A stretch of DNA of 64,000 nt from Rhodococcus sp. 4CII (GTDB taxonomy: Bacteria; Actinomycetota; Actinomycetes; Mycobacteriales; Mycobacteriaceae), in assembly GCF_014256275.1 (NCBI RefSeq), contig NZ_JACCFE010000005.1, forward strand, positions 102,132-166,131, in the 5' to 3' direction. Below, one piece after another: positions 45,375 through 53,907 of the stretch. The translations under genes and the position numbers were made by a program. The first letter of the stretch is position 1; the number at the start of each line of letters is the position of its first letter. Under the pieces are notes generated by a model. The model was not told where the DNA came from, made no database searches, and saw only the letters and a program-made list of their open reading frames with translations.

Positions 45375-45839
45375 CTAGTTGGACAGAGTTCGGCGGCGGC
45401 CGGCAGGTGGCAGCGCGCTGACGACCCGGTAGAAACGCATCAGGATTTGAATCGGCCGTGGTGCGTGGGGCCGCAGAATCGCGTGTTTGCGCACGTATCG
45501 CGGGATATGCCATTGCGCCCAGGTGTGTGCCGGGAAGACTGCTGCGTCACCAGCTCGAAGCGTGCGAGGAGCCTGATCCGCCGAGGAGACGGTCACCTCA
45601 CCCTCGAGGATCTGGACCGTCTCTTCGAGCGCGAAGTACCAGTTGAAGGTTCCTGCTGTGCAGTCCCACACCCAGTGGGTGGTGGTGCCGTCGAGGCTCT
45701 GCGTCCATCGCCCGTCACGAGCCACGGGCATGCCGTCGAGGATCCAGGTTGGATCGATGGGGCTGGGCTCGAGTGCGACGTCGTCGAGGCGCACCGCTGC
45801 GATGACCGATGGCGTGCGGCCGGCTACCTTCTGCGTCAT
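45375..45839 (-). CDS. Cupin-domain protein (DUF861-like)
   Basis: 154 aa from ATG 45839 (MTQKVAGRTPSVIAAVRLDD), although ATG 45881 is in frame. Cupin barrel: GTTTHWVWDCTAGTFNWYFA, then EETVQILEGEVTVSS, ending LRAGDAAVFPAHTWAQWHIP. These match the two cupin motifs of the DUF861 type (W-x-C-xx-G-xF, E-x-V-x-ILEG). A metal ligand set is incomplete. Probably an enzyme or binding protein for a small carboxylated compound; substrate unknown. Confidence 0.75.
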   Translation of the reverse strand: MTQKVAGRTPSVIAAVRLDDVALEPSPIDPTWILDGMPVARDGRWTQSLDGTTTHWVWDCTAGTFNWYFALEETVQILEGEVTVSSADQAPRTLRAGDAAVFPAHTWAQWHIPRYVRKHAILRPHAPRPIQILMRFYRVVSALPPAGRRRTLSN

Positions 45840-45930
45840 GCGGTCATCAAACCAGACGAACCGGACGTAACGGATATCCATCTGGTTGGTAACCTTCCAT
45901 TTGCTGCCCTTGCCATTGGGTGGTACCGGG

Positions 45931-45969
45931 CCCCACCAGTCGCGTCAGTCGTGTTTCGTGCTGGTGGGG
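45931..45969. repeat. 39-bp hairpin element, copy 2
   Basis: Arms CCCCACCAG and CTGGTGGGG pair perfectly around TCGCGTCAGTCGTGTTTCGTG; inner CGCG/CGTG can also pair with a G-T wobble. Same length and loop core as 13721-13759. It lies in the decayed minus-strand gene upstream of the cupin gene. Confidence 0.75.
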
Positions 45970-46044
45970 TTCCTTCGTTCTTGCTCGCGCACTGGCGGTA
46001 AACCCGAAGGTAACCACTACGGTCGGAGGGTCCTGAAGAGTCAC

Positions 46045-46550
46045 GTCCCCGTTCGAGTCGGTGACGGGAATCGGCGTAGTGGTGTTCGTCAGGCACGTAC
46101 AGGCTTTGCGCCTCGGATTGTCTCCCGAGCAGGATCCGCCAGTCGACGAACAGGTCACCCACCTCGTCGGCGACGTCCCGGTACATACGGGTTCGAACCC
46201 CGCATCCCACTGGGCGTCGGTGTACTCAGGGGAGTCGACGTCGGGGTGAGGCATGGAGGTGAGCCAGAACTGACGCGTCGGAGTTGTTGGCGTCGCGGCA
46301 GAAGTTGATCATGTCGCGGCAGTTCTGCAGCCCGGTCTCGATCGAAATGTCCTGGACGAGGCCGTTGCCGCCGAACCCGATGCGCAGCAGGTCGTCAGGG
46401 TAGGCGAGGAGCCGCTCGTGCAGCCAGTAGGCGTCGTCCGGGTCGGTGAGGATCGACTTCCACTAGTTGGACTGCCACCCGGAACGGGCCGAGGTTGATG
46501 GTCTCAATACCCACTCCCCAGCCGAGGCGTACGGCACTACCGAGCAAGGC
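46045..46550 (-). pseudogene. Multiply frameshifted gene of unrecognised family
   Basis: Reading leftward on the minus strand, protein-like sequence moves through at least four frames: LLGSAVRLGWGVGIETINLG (~46550-46460), then WKSILTDPDDAYWLHERLLA and LLRIGFGGNGLVQDISIETG plus LQNCRDMINFCRDA (~46460-46280), then FWLTSMPHPDVDSPEYTDAQ (~46275), then YRDVADEVGDLFVDWRILLG (~46180-46045). No start codon or intact domain remains. The composition is enzyme-like, but the family was not recognised. Confidence 0.5.
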
Positions 46551-46712
46551 GCCACGGGTCGTCGCCGTCGCCGATCGTGTGCAGTGTCATTTGAGTGAAT
46601 GACATTGAGGTGCAGGCTGACTGACACCCCACCGTGGTCGGGGGTGTCTGGGCCGCGGTGTCGGACCGGTCGGTGATACTTGCTCTTCTGGATGGGTGGG
46701 AAGGGGGCGGTC

Positions 46713-47795
46713 ATGTCCACGAGTGATGTTGATCCGGTCGGTGTGCTGGATTGGTCGGAGTCGGTGGCGCTGGCGGCGATGCAGGTGTCGTTGATGCGCT
46801 CGGACATCGACGCGACGAAGCCCGACAAGACTGTGGCCGTCAAGGCGGCGGTGCTGGGCGATGCCGTCGCAGGTTTCCGTCAGGTGGCGGCCGAGGATCG
46901 GCCGGACCGCCCGGACTGGCTGACACCACTGCTGGTGGACATCGGCACCCAGATGGACGCTGCGGCGGATGCCATTGCGGCCCAGGGCCGGCGCCTGCCG
47001 CGGTGCTTCGGCTCGCGGGAGCGGTCGTTGCTGGTGCTGGTCGACCTCATTCTGTTCGACCCGTGGCCGGCGAAAGCCTCCTGGCACGGCGCCACCCGCC
47101 GCACGAACCTCGAGGCGTTGGTGGACGAGTTCCCGCACCTCGACCGAACCGACCTGGACCGCATGCGGGACGAGCACACGCTTCTGCTCCGGCGGCTGCG
47201 GCGTAAGAGTGTGCACTGGGGGAAGGTGGCCGTCATCGGTGCGGCCGGGCTGGCGGCCGGGGTTGCCACCGGTGGGTGGGCGGCACCGGCGATCGGCGCC
47301 GCGATCGGCAGCGCCGCGGGTTTGACCGGGGCGGCGGCGACCTCGGCCGGTTTGGCCACTCTCGGTGGCGGCGCGATCGCGGCCGGCGGGTTCGGCATCG
47401 CCGGCGGCACCGCCCTGGTTACCGGGCTCGGGGGCATCGCCGGAGCGGGCGTCGCCGCGGCCGGCGCACGCTGGACACCGTGGACGACCGGTCAGGTGGT
47501 GGCCGATGCGATGCGCCTGGACCTGATCGCACGATGTGTGCTGATCGAGGCACAGAACCGGGACGAGAAGCAACGCCGCGTCGTGCAAAGTCTGCAGGAG
47601 CGGCTCGAGAATGTCGTCGCCGACGGGGAGCGACTCCTGGACCGGATCCGGGAACTCTCGCGTGAGAACGCGCGGCTAACCGTAGAGAACAAGGAACTGC
47701 GGGAGGAACTGCGCAGGCAGCACGCGGACGCCAAACGGGCGGAAGGGGCACTCGAGGTCATCCTGGAGCGTCTCCCGGAACCCGCCGCGCAATGA
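46713..47795 (+). CDS. Glycine-zipper membrane protein with C-terminal coiled coil
   Basis: 360 aa from ATG 46713 (GGGAAGGGGGCGG upstream). An N-terminal helical domain (~1-165), then a ~75-residue Gly/Ala hydrophobic stretch (GKVAVIGAAGLAAGVATGGW, AAGLTGAAATSAGLATLGGG, GGTALVTGLGGIAGAGVAAA) with repeated GxxxG patterns, then a coiled coil to the end (RVVQSLQERLENVVADGERL, LRRQHADAKRAEGALEVILE). The hydrophobic stretch could insert into or pack within a membrane as oligomers. The stop overlaps the start of the next gene (ATGA), so the two form one module. No known family assigned. Confidence 0.65.
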   Translation: MSTSDVDPVGVLDWSESVALAAMQVSLMRSDIDATKPDKTVAVKAAVLGDAVAGFRQVAAEDRPDRPDWLTPLLVDIGTQMDAAADAIAAQGRRLPRCFGSRERSLLVLVDLILFDPWPAKASWHGATRRTNLEALVDEFPHLDRTDLDRMRDEHTLLLRRLRRKSVHWGKVAVIGAAGLAAGVATGGWAAPAIGAAIGSAAGLTGAAATSAGLATLGGGAIAAGGFGIAGGTALVTGLGGIAGAGVAAAGARWTPWTTGQVVADAMRLDLIARCVLIEAQNRDEKQRRVVQSLQERLENVVADGERLLDRIRELSRENARLTVENKELREELRRQHADAKRAEGALEVILERLPEPAAQ

Positions 47796-48940
47796 GCAGC
47801 ATGGACGACACGGTCGACCGGAACCTCGACACCCTCAGCCGCCGGCTCGCCGAGCTGGAATCGGCCACCGAGACCGCCCTGGCCGGTGGGGTCCCGGACC
47901 GGCTGCCGGACAACGACACCGCCGCCCTCACTTCGTATGCGGAGTTGACCGCGGCCAATGACCGGCTCCGCACCCAGCGCGGGTGGACCGACATCGACCT
48001 CGACGCCGCCCTGACCCCCGAACAGCGGGCTGGTTTCGATCGGTGGCGGGCCCGGCAACGCATCCCGTGGGACCGCGACGATGTCCTCGCCGTCGGGTTC
48101 GCGGCCGTGCTGGGGGTGGCAGCGGTCTGGTACGACACCGCCATCGACGGAGCCGTCGCCGACGGGCTCGGTGCGACGAGGAAGGCCGGGTGGATGCGGG
48201 CGTGGGAGCGGGCCGGCAAGAGGTTGCCGATAGACTACACCGGTCCCGGGTTCGGTGGCCGCGCCCACCGGGTCCGCTCCCCGGGGCATGATCTGGGCCG
48301 ACCGTTCGAGGCGCTGCGGCAGATCCGTGCGGGCGAGTTCCGCGGCGTCCGATGGGACTACGGCGACAAATACGACGTCACCGTGGGTGGCCGGTTTCGG
48401 GAGGTCGATTCGCTCGCCGAGGCCCTCGTCCTCTGGGCCCAGCATTTGGCGGCGGATGTGGTGACCCCGATGAGCCTGCCGATGCCCTGCTCCTCCTGGC
48501 TGTATGAACTCGACAACCGGGCACTCCGGAAGTTTGCGCACGAGGTGTACCTGGGCACGGCGGGCAATGGTCTGAACGTGCGATCCGGGCTCCTCACCCC
48601 GTCGCTGAGCGTGATCACCACCGAGGTCATCCTCCGGACCCATGTGCATGCCCGGGCGTATGCGGCCACGGGAAGCGCCCGTCTGGACGTGCGGGAGCAG
48701 GCCCGGCGTAACGAGTTGCTCCTCGCGGCCCATTCGCTGGTCGGGCTCGCGTCGGCGGGGAAGACGCTGGCGCGGATGATCGTCCTCGATGGCCGGAAGG
48801 GGATGGCGCTGCGGCACGTGAATGTTCCGGTGCTCCTCCGCATGGGATGCCTAGCGGTCCAGGTCGCGCACGATCGGCGGACACGAAATCGCGCCGCGGC
48901 TCGGGACTGGGACGAGTTGGCTAAAGACCTGCTGTGGTAA
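47792..48940 (+). CDS. Putative membrane metal-dependent hydrolase (YdjM/DUF457-like motifs)
   Basis: 382 aa. An N-terminal coiled coil (NLDTLSRRLAELESATETAL) is followed by a hydrophobic stretch (VLAVGFAAVLGVAAVWY), then GFGGRAHRVRSPGHDLGRPF (~155-173) and a helix ALVLWAQHLAADVVTPMSLP (~212-230). The pattern HR-xxxx-GHD plus HLxxD-xx-TP resembles membrane-bound metal-dependent hydrolases of the YdjM/DUF457 type, where His and Asp residues bind metal; overall similarity could not be measured. Coupled to the upstream glycine-zipper gene and 58 bp before a PD-(D/E)XK gene. Function unknown; defence is suggested by context only. Confidence 0.55.
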   Translation: MSSMDDTVDRNLDTLSRRLAELESATETALAGGVPDRLPDNDTAALTSYAELTAANDRLRTQRGWTDIDLDAALTPEQRAGFDRWRARQRIPWDRDDVLAVGFAAVLGVAAVWYDTAIDGAVADGLGATRKAGWMRAWERAGKRLPIDYTGPGFGGRAHRVRSPGHDLGRPFEALRQIRAGEFRGVRWDYGDKYDVTVGGRFREVDSLAEALVLWAQHLAADVVTPMSLPMPCSSWLYELDNRALRKFAHEVYLGTAGNGLNVRSGLLTPSLSVITTEVILRTHVHARAYAATGSARLDVREQARRNELLLAAHSLVGLASAGKTLARMIVLDGRKGMALRHVNVPVLLRMGCLAVQVAHDRRTRNRAAARDWDELAKDLLW

Positions 48941-48998
48941 ATCGCGCCCGGGTACCTGACCGTGGGCATCGACACTGTTTAAGGATGGGTACAGACCG

Positions 48999-50471
48999 AT
49001 GACGCAGACCTTCAGCTATCGAGACTTTCGGCAAGCCTGCCGTGCATTCAAGCCAAGTGAGTTCATCCCGTACCTCGCGGCGATTGGAGCGGACCTCGGA
49101 CAGCCGCCGTACCCCGATTCGGTGAGGATGCGTACCCCTCCGTGGGGTTTGGCCGCGGCAGCACGCGAGTCGCTGCTCTACGGGAACGAATATCGCAGCC
49201 GAGAGTTGAGTCTCCGGGAGATCGACCGGTTGATGTATTACTTCAATGAATCGGCCGATATACCAACGAAACACGACGAAGATGACGGATTTCCGTTGGC
49301 ATTGCTGACTGCTATCACCTACGAGCAGTTTCCATGGCAAGAATCCATGTTAGAAGAGCTGTCCCGCTCACATGCATGGCTGGTTGAAGGCCTGTCGCAA
49401 GTGAAAACGAAGGTCGTCAACGACGACTCGCTCGCCGAGATGATGGGCGGCATGCCTCTCCGTGATGCGATTGGAGCTACATTCTTCTTGCAGGTAGGTG
49501 CCTACAAAAACGGGGGAGTATTCGATCCGCGTTGGCTCGACCAACCGAACTTCGCTGAGGTGCTTGATGTGTATCCTCGGGCAAACATTCTGACGACTAT
49601 TAGGCGGCTCACTTCGACTCGTGATGAATACAAGATCGAATGGGACAGGCACTCGACTGGAATCGACCATCTTGCCCGGTTCGATTACAACCCGCTGGTG
49701 AGTACCCCGTTCATTCAGTTGAAAAACGAGCGGCGCCTGTTCGCCCCCGCGCCCAGCTTGGTGCTGCGAACGGTGACGCCGGGTGGGCTGTACTACAGGG
49801 GCATAGCGGCGCACGGGCAGAGCTTCGCCAACGATCTCGGAATCTTGTTCGAGCACTACATTGGCCGTCAACTGCGAGCGATTGACGGTGCAGACGTATA
49901 TCCAGAGATAGCCTATGGAAAGGGTGGAGGGTCGAAGAGCGTAGATTGGTTTGTCATCATGCCGAACCTAGTCCTCTTGGTCGAGGTGAAGTCGAAGCGT
50001 CTTGGTCCCGCAGCGCGCGCTGGTGCCACCACGCTGGTCCGGACGCTAAGGGATTCAATACACAAGGCGCGCAATCAACTAGGTCGGACCATCGACGAGA
50101 TGACAGGTGGCAATCCCGCCTTCCAGCACATCCCGACGGACAGGCCGATAGTAGGTCTGATCGTTACGGCAGAGCCCTTCTACACTGCGCCAGCAGACCT
50201 GTTTGACCGTGGGTTGGCCATGATCAGAACGTCTGATCGGATCGAGGATGTACCTGTAGCGGTGGCGAGTGCGCGCGACATTGAACACCTGGTCACCCAC
50301 CGCGCGGACGTCGGCCGAGTGCTTCTCGATCAGCTCGATACCAGGGGTGGAGGTGTCCTGTCGATCAGGGTGGATGCGAGAGGTAGAAACCCCATTCTTG
50401 AAGACGCCTGGCACTCCTACCCCTGGCCAGGGCGTCACGGTCGCTCAGTGAATGATCCACTGGCTCTCTAG
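48999..50471 (+). CDS. PD-(D/E)XK nuclease-like protein, defence-island candidate
   Basis: 490 aa from ATG 48999. The N-terminal ~290 residues are unrecognised helical sequence. A nuclease core follows: YPEIAYGKGGGSKSVDW with Asp at ~314, FVIMPNLVLLVEVKSKRL with E-x-K at ~329-331, and a helix with Gln (HKARNQLGRTIDEM), as in restriction-endonuclease-like folds. Base composition is clearly less GC-rich than in neighbouring genes, with codons such as TTA, ATA and AAA, indicating recent transfer. No methyltransferase partner is present. Confidence 0.65.
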   Translation: MTQTFSYRDFRQACRAFKPSEFIPYLAAIGADLGQPPYPDSVRMRTPPWGLAAAARESLLYGNEYRSRELSLREIDRLMYYFNESADIPTKHDEDDGFPLALLTAITYEQFPWQESMLEELSRSHAWLVEGLSQVKTKVVNDDSLAEMMGGMPLRDAIGATFFLQVGAYKNGGVFDPRWLDQPNFAEVLDVYPRANILTTIRRLTSTRDEYKIEWDRHSTGIDHLARFDYNPLVSTPFIQLKNERRLFAPAPSLVLRTVTPGGLYYRGIAAHGQSFANDLGILFEHYIGRQLRAIDGADVYPEIAYGKGGGSKSVDWFVIMPNLVLLVEVKSKRLGPAARAGATTLVRTLRDSIHKARNQLGRTIDEMTGGNPAFQHIPTDRPIVGLIVTAEPFYTAPADLFDRGLAMIRTSDRIEDVPVAVASARDIEHLVTHRADVGRVLLDQLDTRGGGVLSIRVDARGRNPILEDAWHSYPWPGRHGRSVNDPLAL

Positions 50472-50750
50472 GACGGTAGTCGAAGCGCGCCCGATTGGCT
50501 CGCACGAGCAACAGTGAGTGCACATCCTTCGTGCCCAGCAATGGTGGCGCGACACCTCGATCTGCGAACTATCTGCGCTGCCGATTTCGACGATCTGTGA
50601 CATGTCCACTTTCCAAACGGAGCAGTGAGCAGTGTGGGGCGGACTGGTGTCCACGGAATCCGATCCACCACAGAGCGTCCAGTCGGGCCGCGGATATCTA
50701 CAACGAGCCCTTCATCGCTCGAAAACCGCCAGCGTGAGAGAGTTGCATAC
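50472..50750. other. Intergenic upstream of the Schlafen/AlbA_2 gene
   Basis: About 280 bp, moderately AT-rich. An in-frame GTG at 50625 could extend the next gene, but the sequence between lacks protein character. GAGAGAG before GTG 50751 is the probable ribosome site. Confidence 0.35.
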
Positions 50751-51923
50751 GTGTTGAGACGCGATATCGTGCGGGGAAATGTGGCGGTCGGCGGATGCGA
50801 ACGGCGAGGACACTTCGAAGATCCCGGAGTGCCGGATATCTGTTACTGGAAGTTCGGCGAACGCGAGCGAGACGTAGACGACGACTGGCAGGTCAAGGTC
50901 CACGTCGACGACTTGGTCAATGTACAAGCGACCGATCTGCGAACCACGATGCGCCGCGCACGCACAGCGCTCGACGACAATGTCCCTGACATCGTCGTGG
51001 CACACGTAGGCTACGACGCAAACGAGAGCTTCGACGAGTGGACGACATCCTCTGGGGTGTCCTTCACGTTGGATTCCACCACCGGTGAATTCATGATGGA
51101 ACTTCGTGTCTACATAGATGAGATACCGGACGACTTCACAACTGGGTTCAGCACACGTGACCGGATCGCCCCACTTCTGTCGCGCAATCGCATGTGGCTA
51201 GTGGGCGCTGATGAACACGACGCGGGCCGAATATGGGAAATCGTCCTCAACCTCGGATTCCATACGCGCGGTAGGACGATGGGGTCACTCGTACAGATCG
51301 GCTTGGACGCGGTCGCGCTTCTGCAGGCGACCGCAGGGCAGATGACGCGACAGAACGTGCTCGACTTGCTGCGGGGCGGGAATATGAACGCGCTGATCGG
51401 ACAGCCCGAAGGGCAGTGGCTCGACGCCAAGCGCCAGCACTACGACCTTAAATCACCAAACGACAAGATTGAGCTTGCGCGCGCCGTAGCCCAATTTGCC
51501 AACGCCGCCGACGGTGGGGTGCTGGTCATCGGGCTCGCCACCACAAAGCGTGATGGCATCGACGTCATCAACGCCGTGACGCCGAGCCGCCATGAGGCCA
51601 AACAGCGCCCGGTCGTTCGGCGTAGATACGTCCAGGCACTGCAACAAACAATCTTCCCGGTGCCGATCGGGCTGCAGGTCGACCTGGCAAAGGTCGACCG
51701 CGGCGACCTACTGTTTATCGACATTCCACCGCAGCCTGAGGAGCTCAAGCCCATTCTGGTCCGAGGTGTCGTCATCGATGGCGAGGTCCACAACTGGTTC
51801 ATCTCCATCGTCGACCGTCACGAAGACGAAGGCCTTCCCGCCACGGTGGAAACGATCCATTCAATGCTCGCCGCCGGCCGGGCTCTGTTACGCCATGGCC
51901 GCTTGCCTTCGTCCCATCAATGA
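50751..51923 (+). CDS. Schlafen-type AlbA_2 domain protein
   Basis: 390 aa from GTG 50751. The N-terminal ~200 residues are unrecognised. An AlbA_2 domain (~218-380) follows: IGQPEGQWLDAKRQHYDLKS, then IELARAVAQFANAADGGVLV and VIGLATTKRDGIDVIN, and FIDIPPQPEELKPILVRG. AlbA_2/Schlafen modules occur in nucleases and putative ATP-binding regulators and are frequent in phage-defence islands. It is on the same strand as the nuclease gene 280 bp upstream and may belong with it. No helicase domain is attached. Confidence 0.7.
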   Translation: MLRRDIVRGNVAVGGCERRGHFEDPGVPDICYWKFGERERDVDDDWQVKVHVDDLVNVQATDLRTTMRRARTALDDNVPDIVVAHVGYDANESFDEWTTSSGVSFTLDSTTGEFMMELRVYIDEIPDDFTTGFSTRDRIAPLLSRNRMWLVGADEHDAGRIWEIVLNLGFHTRGRTMGSLVQIGLDAVALLQATAGQMTRQNVLDLLRGGNMNALIGQPEGQWLDAKRQHYDLKSPNDKIELARAVAQFANAADGGVLVIGLATTKRDGIDVINAVTPSRHEAKQRPVVRRRYVQALQQTIFPVPIGLQVDLAKVDRGDLLFIDIPPQPEELKPILVRGVVIDGEVHNWFISIVDRHEDEGLPATVETIHSMLAAGRALLRHGRLPSSHQ

Positions 51924-52380
51924 ACCAGGGCGCGGACAGGACCCCTCGTGCGTGGCGAAAGCGCGGTTGTTCTCACGGTTCTCCAGTGGTTGCGCACGGA
52001 GATGTCTCTTGTCGCGGCCTCGGTGTTTTGCGCTGGCGTGATGGCTGCGAGAGCCCATACTCCAGCTTGCGACTGCGGCGGCCACGGCGACGGTCGTGTT
52101 CTGGTTCAGGTGGGGGAGAGGATGGCGCTGTGGTCGGCGATGATGCGGGCGGCGAGGTCGCGGCCGGGGCGCTGCTGTCAGTGAAAGATGTCGCGAGCCA
52201 GTGCCTGTCGTGGGTACTTCGTTTCATCGTGAGATATGACGACTGACCTTCGCGAAACTCGAAGATCGTAGGTGCACGAATTTTGGCTTCTGCCGATTCC
52301 CTTAGAGTGGCTTTGTCTTGGCGACTTCTAACTGAATATCATTCTGGGACTGAGTAATCGGTTAAAGAACTTGTCGACGG
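51924..52380. other. Gene-free stretch
   Basis: About 455 bp without a supported gene. Short frames on the plus strand lack start signals and family resemblance. Base composition drops towards AT near 52230-52370. Confidence 0.35.
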
Positions 52381-52662
52381 TTGCTTTACCTCTTGTCCAG
52401 CCCCGGCACCTACGAGTTCTACGACCAGCGAGCATCGCCGGTGACAGACCGACACCGCCAAGCCCTACGCGCCGTCGGTAACCGCCTCGTCGGCATCCTC
52501 CACCGATGCAGACGAAGCCGCATCCGCTACGACGAACACCTCGCCTGGGACCACTGTCGCTCCCAGCGAGCTGCTTGGCGTATTCCGACCCTGGGATGTC
52601 TACATGGGCGGTATCGGCGGCGAGTACGTCGGGGTTTGTCCAAACTGTTCGCATTTGTCTGA
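52381..52662 (+). pseudogene. C-terminal relic of an IS110-family transposase
   Basis: The frame contains YEFYDQRASPVTDRHRQALR, then AVGNRLVGILHRCRRSRIRY and DEHLAWDH, matching the end of IS110-family DEDD transposases (R-x-ALRALGNRLVGILH...YDE-x-AWxH). The upstream catalytic parts are missing. Evidence of past mobile-element activity at the edge of the defence genes. Confidence 0.65.
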
Positions 52663-53011
52663 CGCGATCAGATGCGATTATCTCTATGCGACTCCAGCTG
52701 TCAACCCACAGGGTTGTCCACAATTTATCCACAGTTGGTGTCGGAGGGGTGTGGTATAAGGCCGTAACCAGCGCGGATCGTCTGCCCAACACGGAAACCG
52801 GGTCTCATTTCGCTTGTGCGTGCACGAGCTGGCTTCTCCTACGTGTTAACCCTCAAGGTTTCCACTTCGGGACCCTGTGTGCGTTCTAGGGCCCCAATTG
52901 GCATACCGTCTGGACGGTGCAGTGAATAACATCAGTGTAATTGGTGACGAAAATCACATTCGGTGGCTGAGGTGCGGTTATAGGGGAAAAACCGGGCAAA
53001 CCGAGCCCTCG

Positions 53012-53061
53012 CCCACTAGAACCTCTTGCTAGAGGTCGGGAGCCAGGCAACACTGAGTGGG
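53012..53061. other. Candidate structured RNA/DNA element in a 580-bp gene-free stretch
   Basis: Within the gene-free interval 52663-53241, outer arms CCCACT (53012-53017) and AGTGGG (53056-53061) enclose a perfect hairpin ACCTCT-TGCT-AGAGGT (53021-53036) and a 19-nt unpaired segment. It lies ~180 bp upstream of the small basic genes at 53242 and could be a leader structure. It does not fit a tRNA. The rest of the interval is AT-rich and apparently non-coding. Confidence 0.4.
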
Positions 53062-53241
53062 TCAGAACTCTGGCATCTGAAATGAGAAGAGGCCCAACCA
53101 GTACGTGACCGGCTAGACCTCAATCCCAACAATTTGCGGTTGTACGGGCGAGGTTACATACAGGGTCTCTAATTGCGCAAGCACCCTGTGGCTATTCACA
53201 TGCTGGGACAGCTCTTCTCCCGTGTCCCGAAGGGGAAGCCT

Positions 53242-53478
53242 ATGAAGAAGAACGACCGCATCGTCGCTAAGAACCCAAACGGCGGTTGGGACGTCAAAGG
53301 TGGTGGCGGCAAGCGTTCCGGCGCTCACGCGCCAACGCAGAAGCAAGCCATTGACCGCGGCCGCCAGATCGTTGGCAATCTCGGTGGGGGCGATCTCAGT
53401 ATTCAGGGCCGTGACGGGAAGATCCGGGCGAAGGACACCATTGCGCCCGGGAATGATCCCCGCAAGTCGAAGGGCTGA
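53242..53478 (+). CDS. DUF2188-domain protein
   Basis: 78 aa from ATG 53242 (GAAGGGGAAG upstream). NPNGGWDVKGGGGKRSGAHA, then PTQKQAIDRGRQIVGNLGGG, DLSIQGRDGKIRAKDTI and NDPRKSKG match DUF2188, a short stand-alone domain frequent in bacterial accessory regions. Molecular function is unknown. A second very small gene follows after 4 bp. Confidence 0.85.
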   Translation: MKKNDRIVAKNPNGGWDVKGGGGKRSGAHAPTQKQAIDRGRQIVGNLGGGDLSIQGRDGKIRAKDTIAPGNDPRKSKG

Positions 53479-53482
53479 GCGC

Positions 53483-53581
53483 ATGGCCACGAAGCGCATC
53501 ACTATCAAGCCGGGCCAGCGTAAGACCATCCAGGTTCCTGGTCCTATCCGCAAGATCACCATCCAGCCCAAGCCCCGGTAG
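53483..53581 (+). CDS. Very small basic protein (32 aa)
   Basis: ATG 53483, 4 bp after the DUF2188 stop. The sequence MATKRITIKPGQRKTIQVPG, then PIRKITIQPKPR, shows an internal repeat of (R/K)-(I/K)-TI-(K/Q)-P with net positive charge, like two beta strands. It is followed immediately by a strong hairpin. Tight spacing and a shared terminator support a two-gene operon; a DNA-, RNA- or membrane-binding role is guesswork. Confidence 0.5.
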   Translation: MATKRITIKPGQRKTIQVPGPIRKITIQPKPR

Positions 53582-53593
53582 TTCTACATTGCT

Positions 53594-53630
53594 CGATGAA
53601 GCCCCCGCCCTTGTGGCGGGGACTTCATCG
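53594..53630. terminator. Strong hairpin ending the DUF2188 operon
   Basis: CGATGAAG-CCCCCGCC and GGCGGGGA-CTTCATCG pair over about 15 bp around a short loop (CTTGT). It starts 13 bp after the 32-aa gene. There is no T-run, as is usual in high-GC actinobacteria. Confidence 0.75.
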
Positions 53631-53907
53631 AACTCGCATTCGCTGAGCTTCTTGAGCGCCGCCCGCCCAGGCCGTCCAACACATAAGATGATGCCAGCCA
53701 ATTCACCAGTGGTCGCACGGCAGGCCGCGGTTGTGCGACAGCTCGCACCATCAAGATCTGCTGACGATGCGGATGTCTGTCGACGCAGAAGTATCCTCGA
53801 ATGCCAAATTCTGATTCAACACATAGTTGTTCGCAGAAGTCTCGCTACTCAGGCAAAGGTCGAGTGCGCGCTCCCGCCTACGTGTCCGAAAACATAGGAA
53901 CCTCGCG

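Noticed and set aside
47492..48817. A 441-codon minus-strand frame
   Set aside because: Antisense to the putative hydrolase gene, whose frame is supported by the ATGA coupling.
51948..52184. A 78-codon plus-strand frame after the AlbA_2 gene
   Set aside because: No start signal, no family, and Arg/Ala-rich ending; treated as non-coding.
53012..53061. The two-stem element as a tRNA
   Set aside because: No 7-bp acceptor stem, no T-arm consensus and no anticodon arm of the right size; kept only as an unclassified structure.
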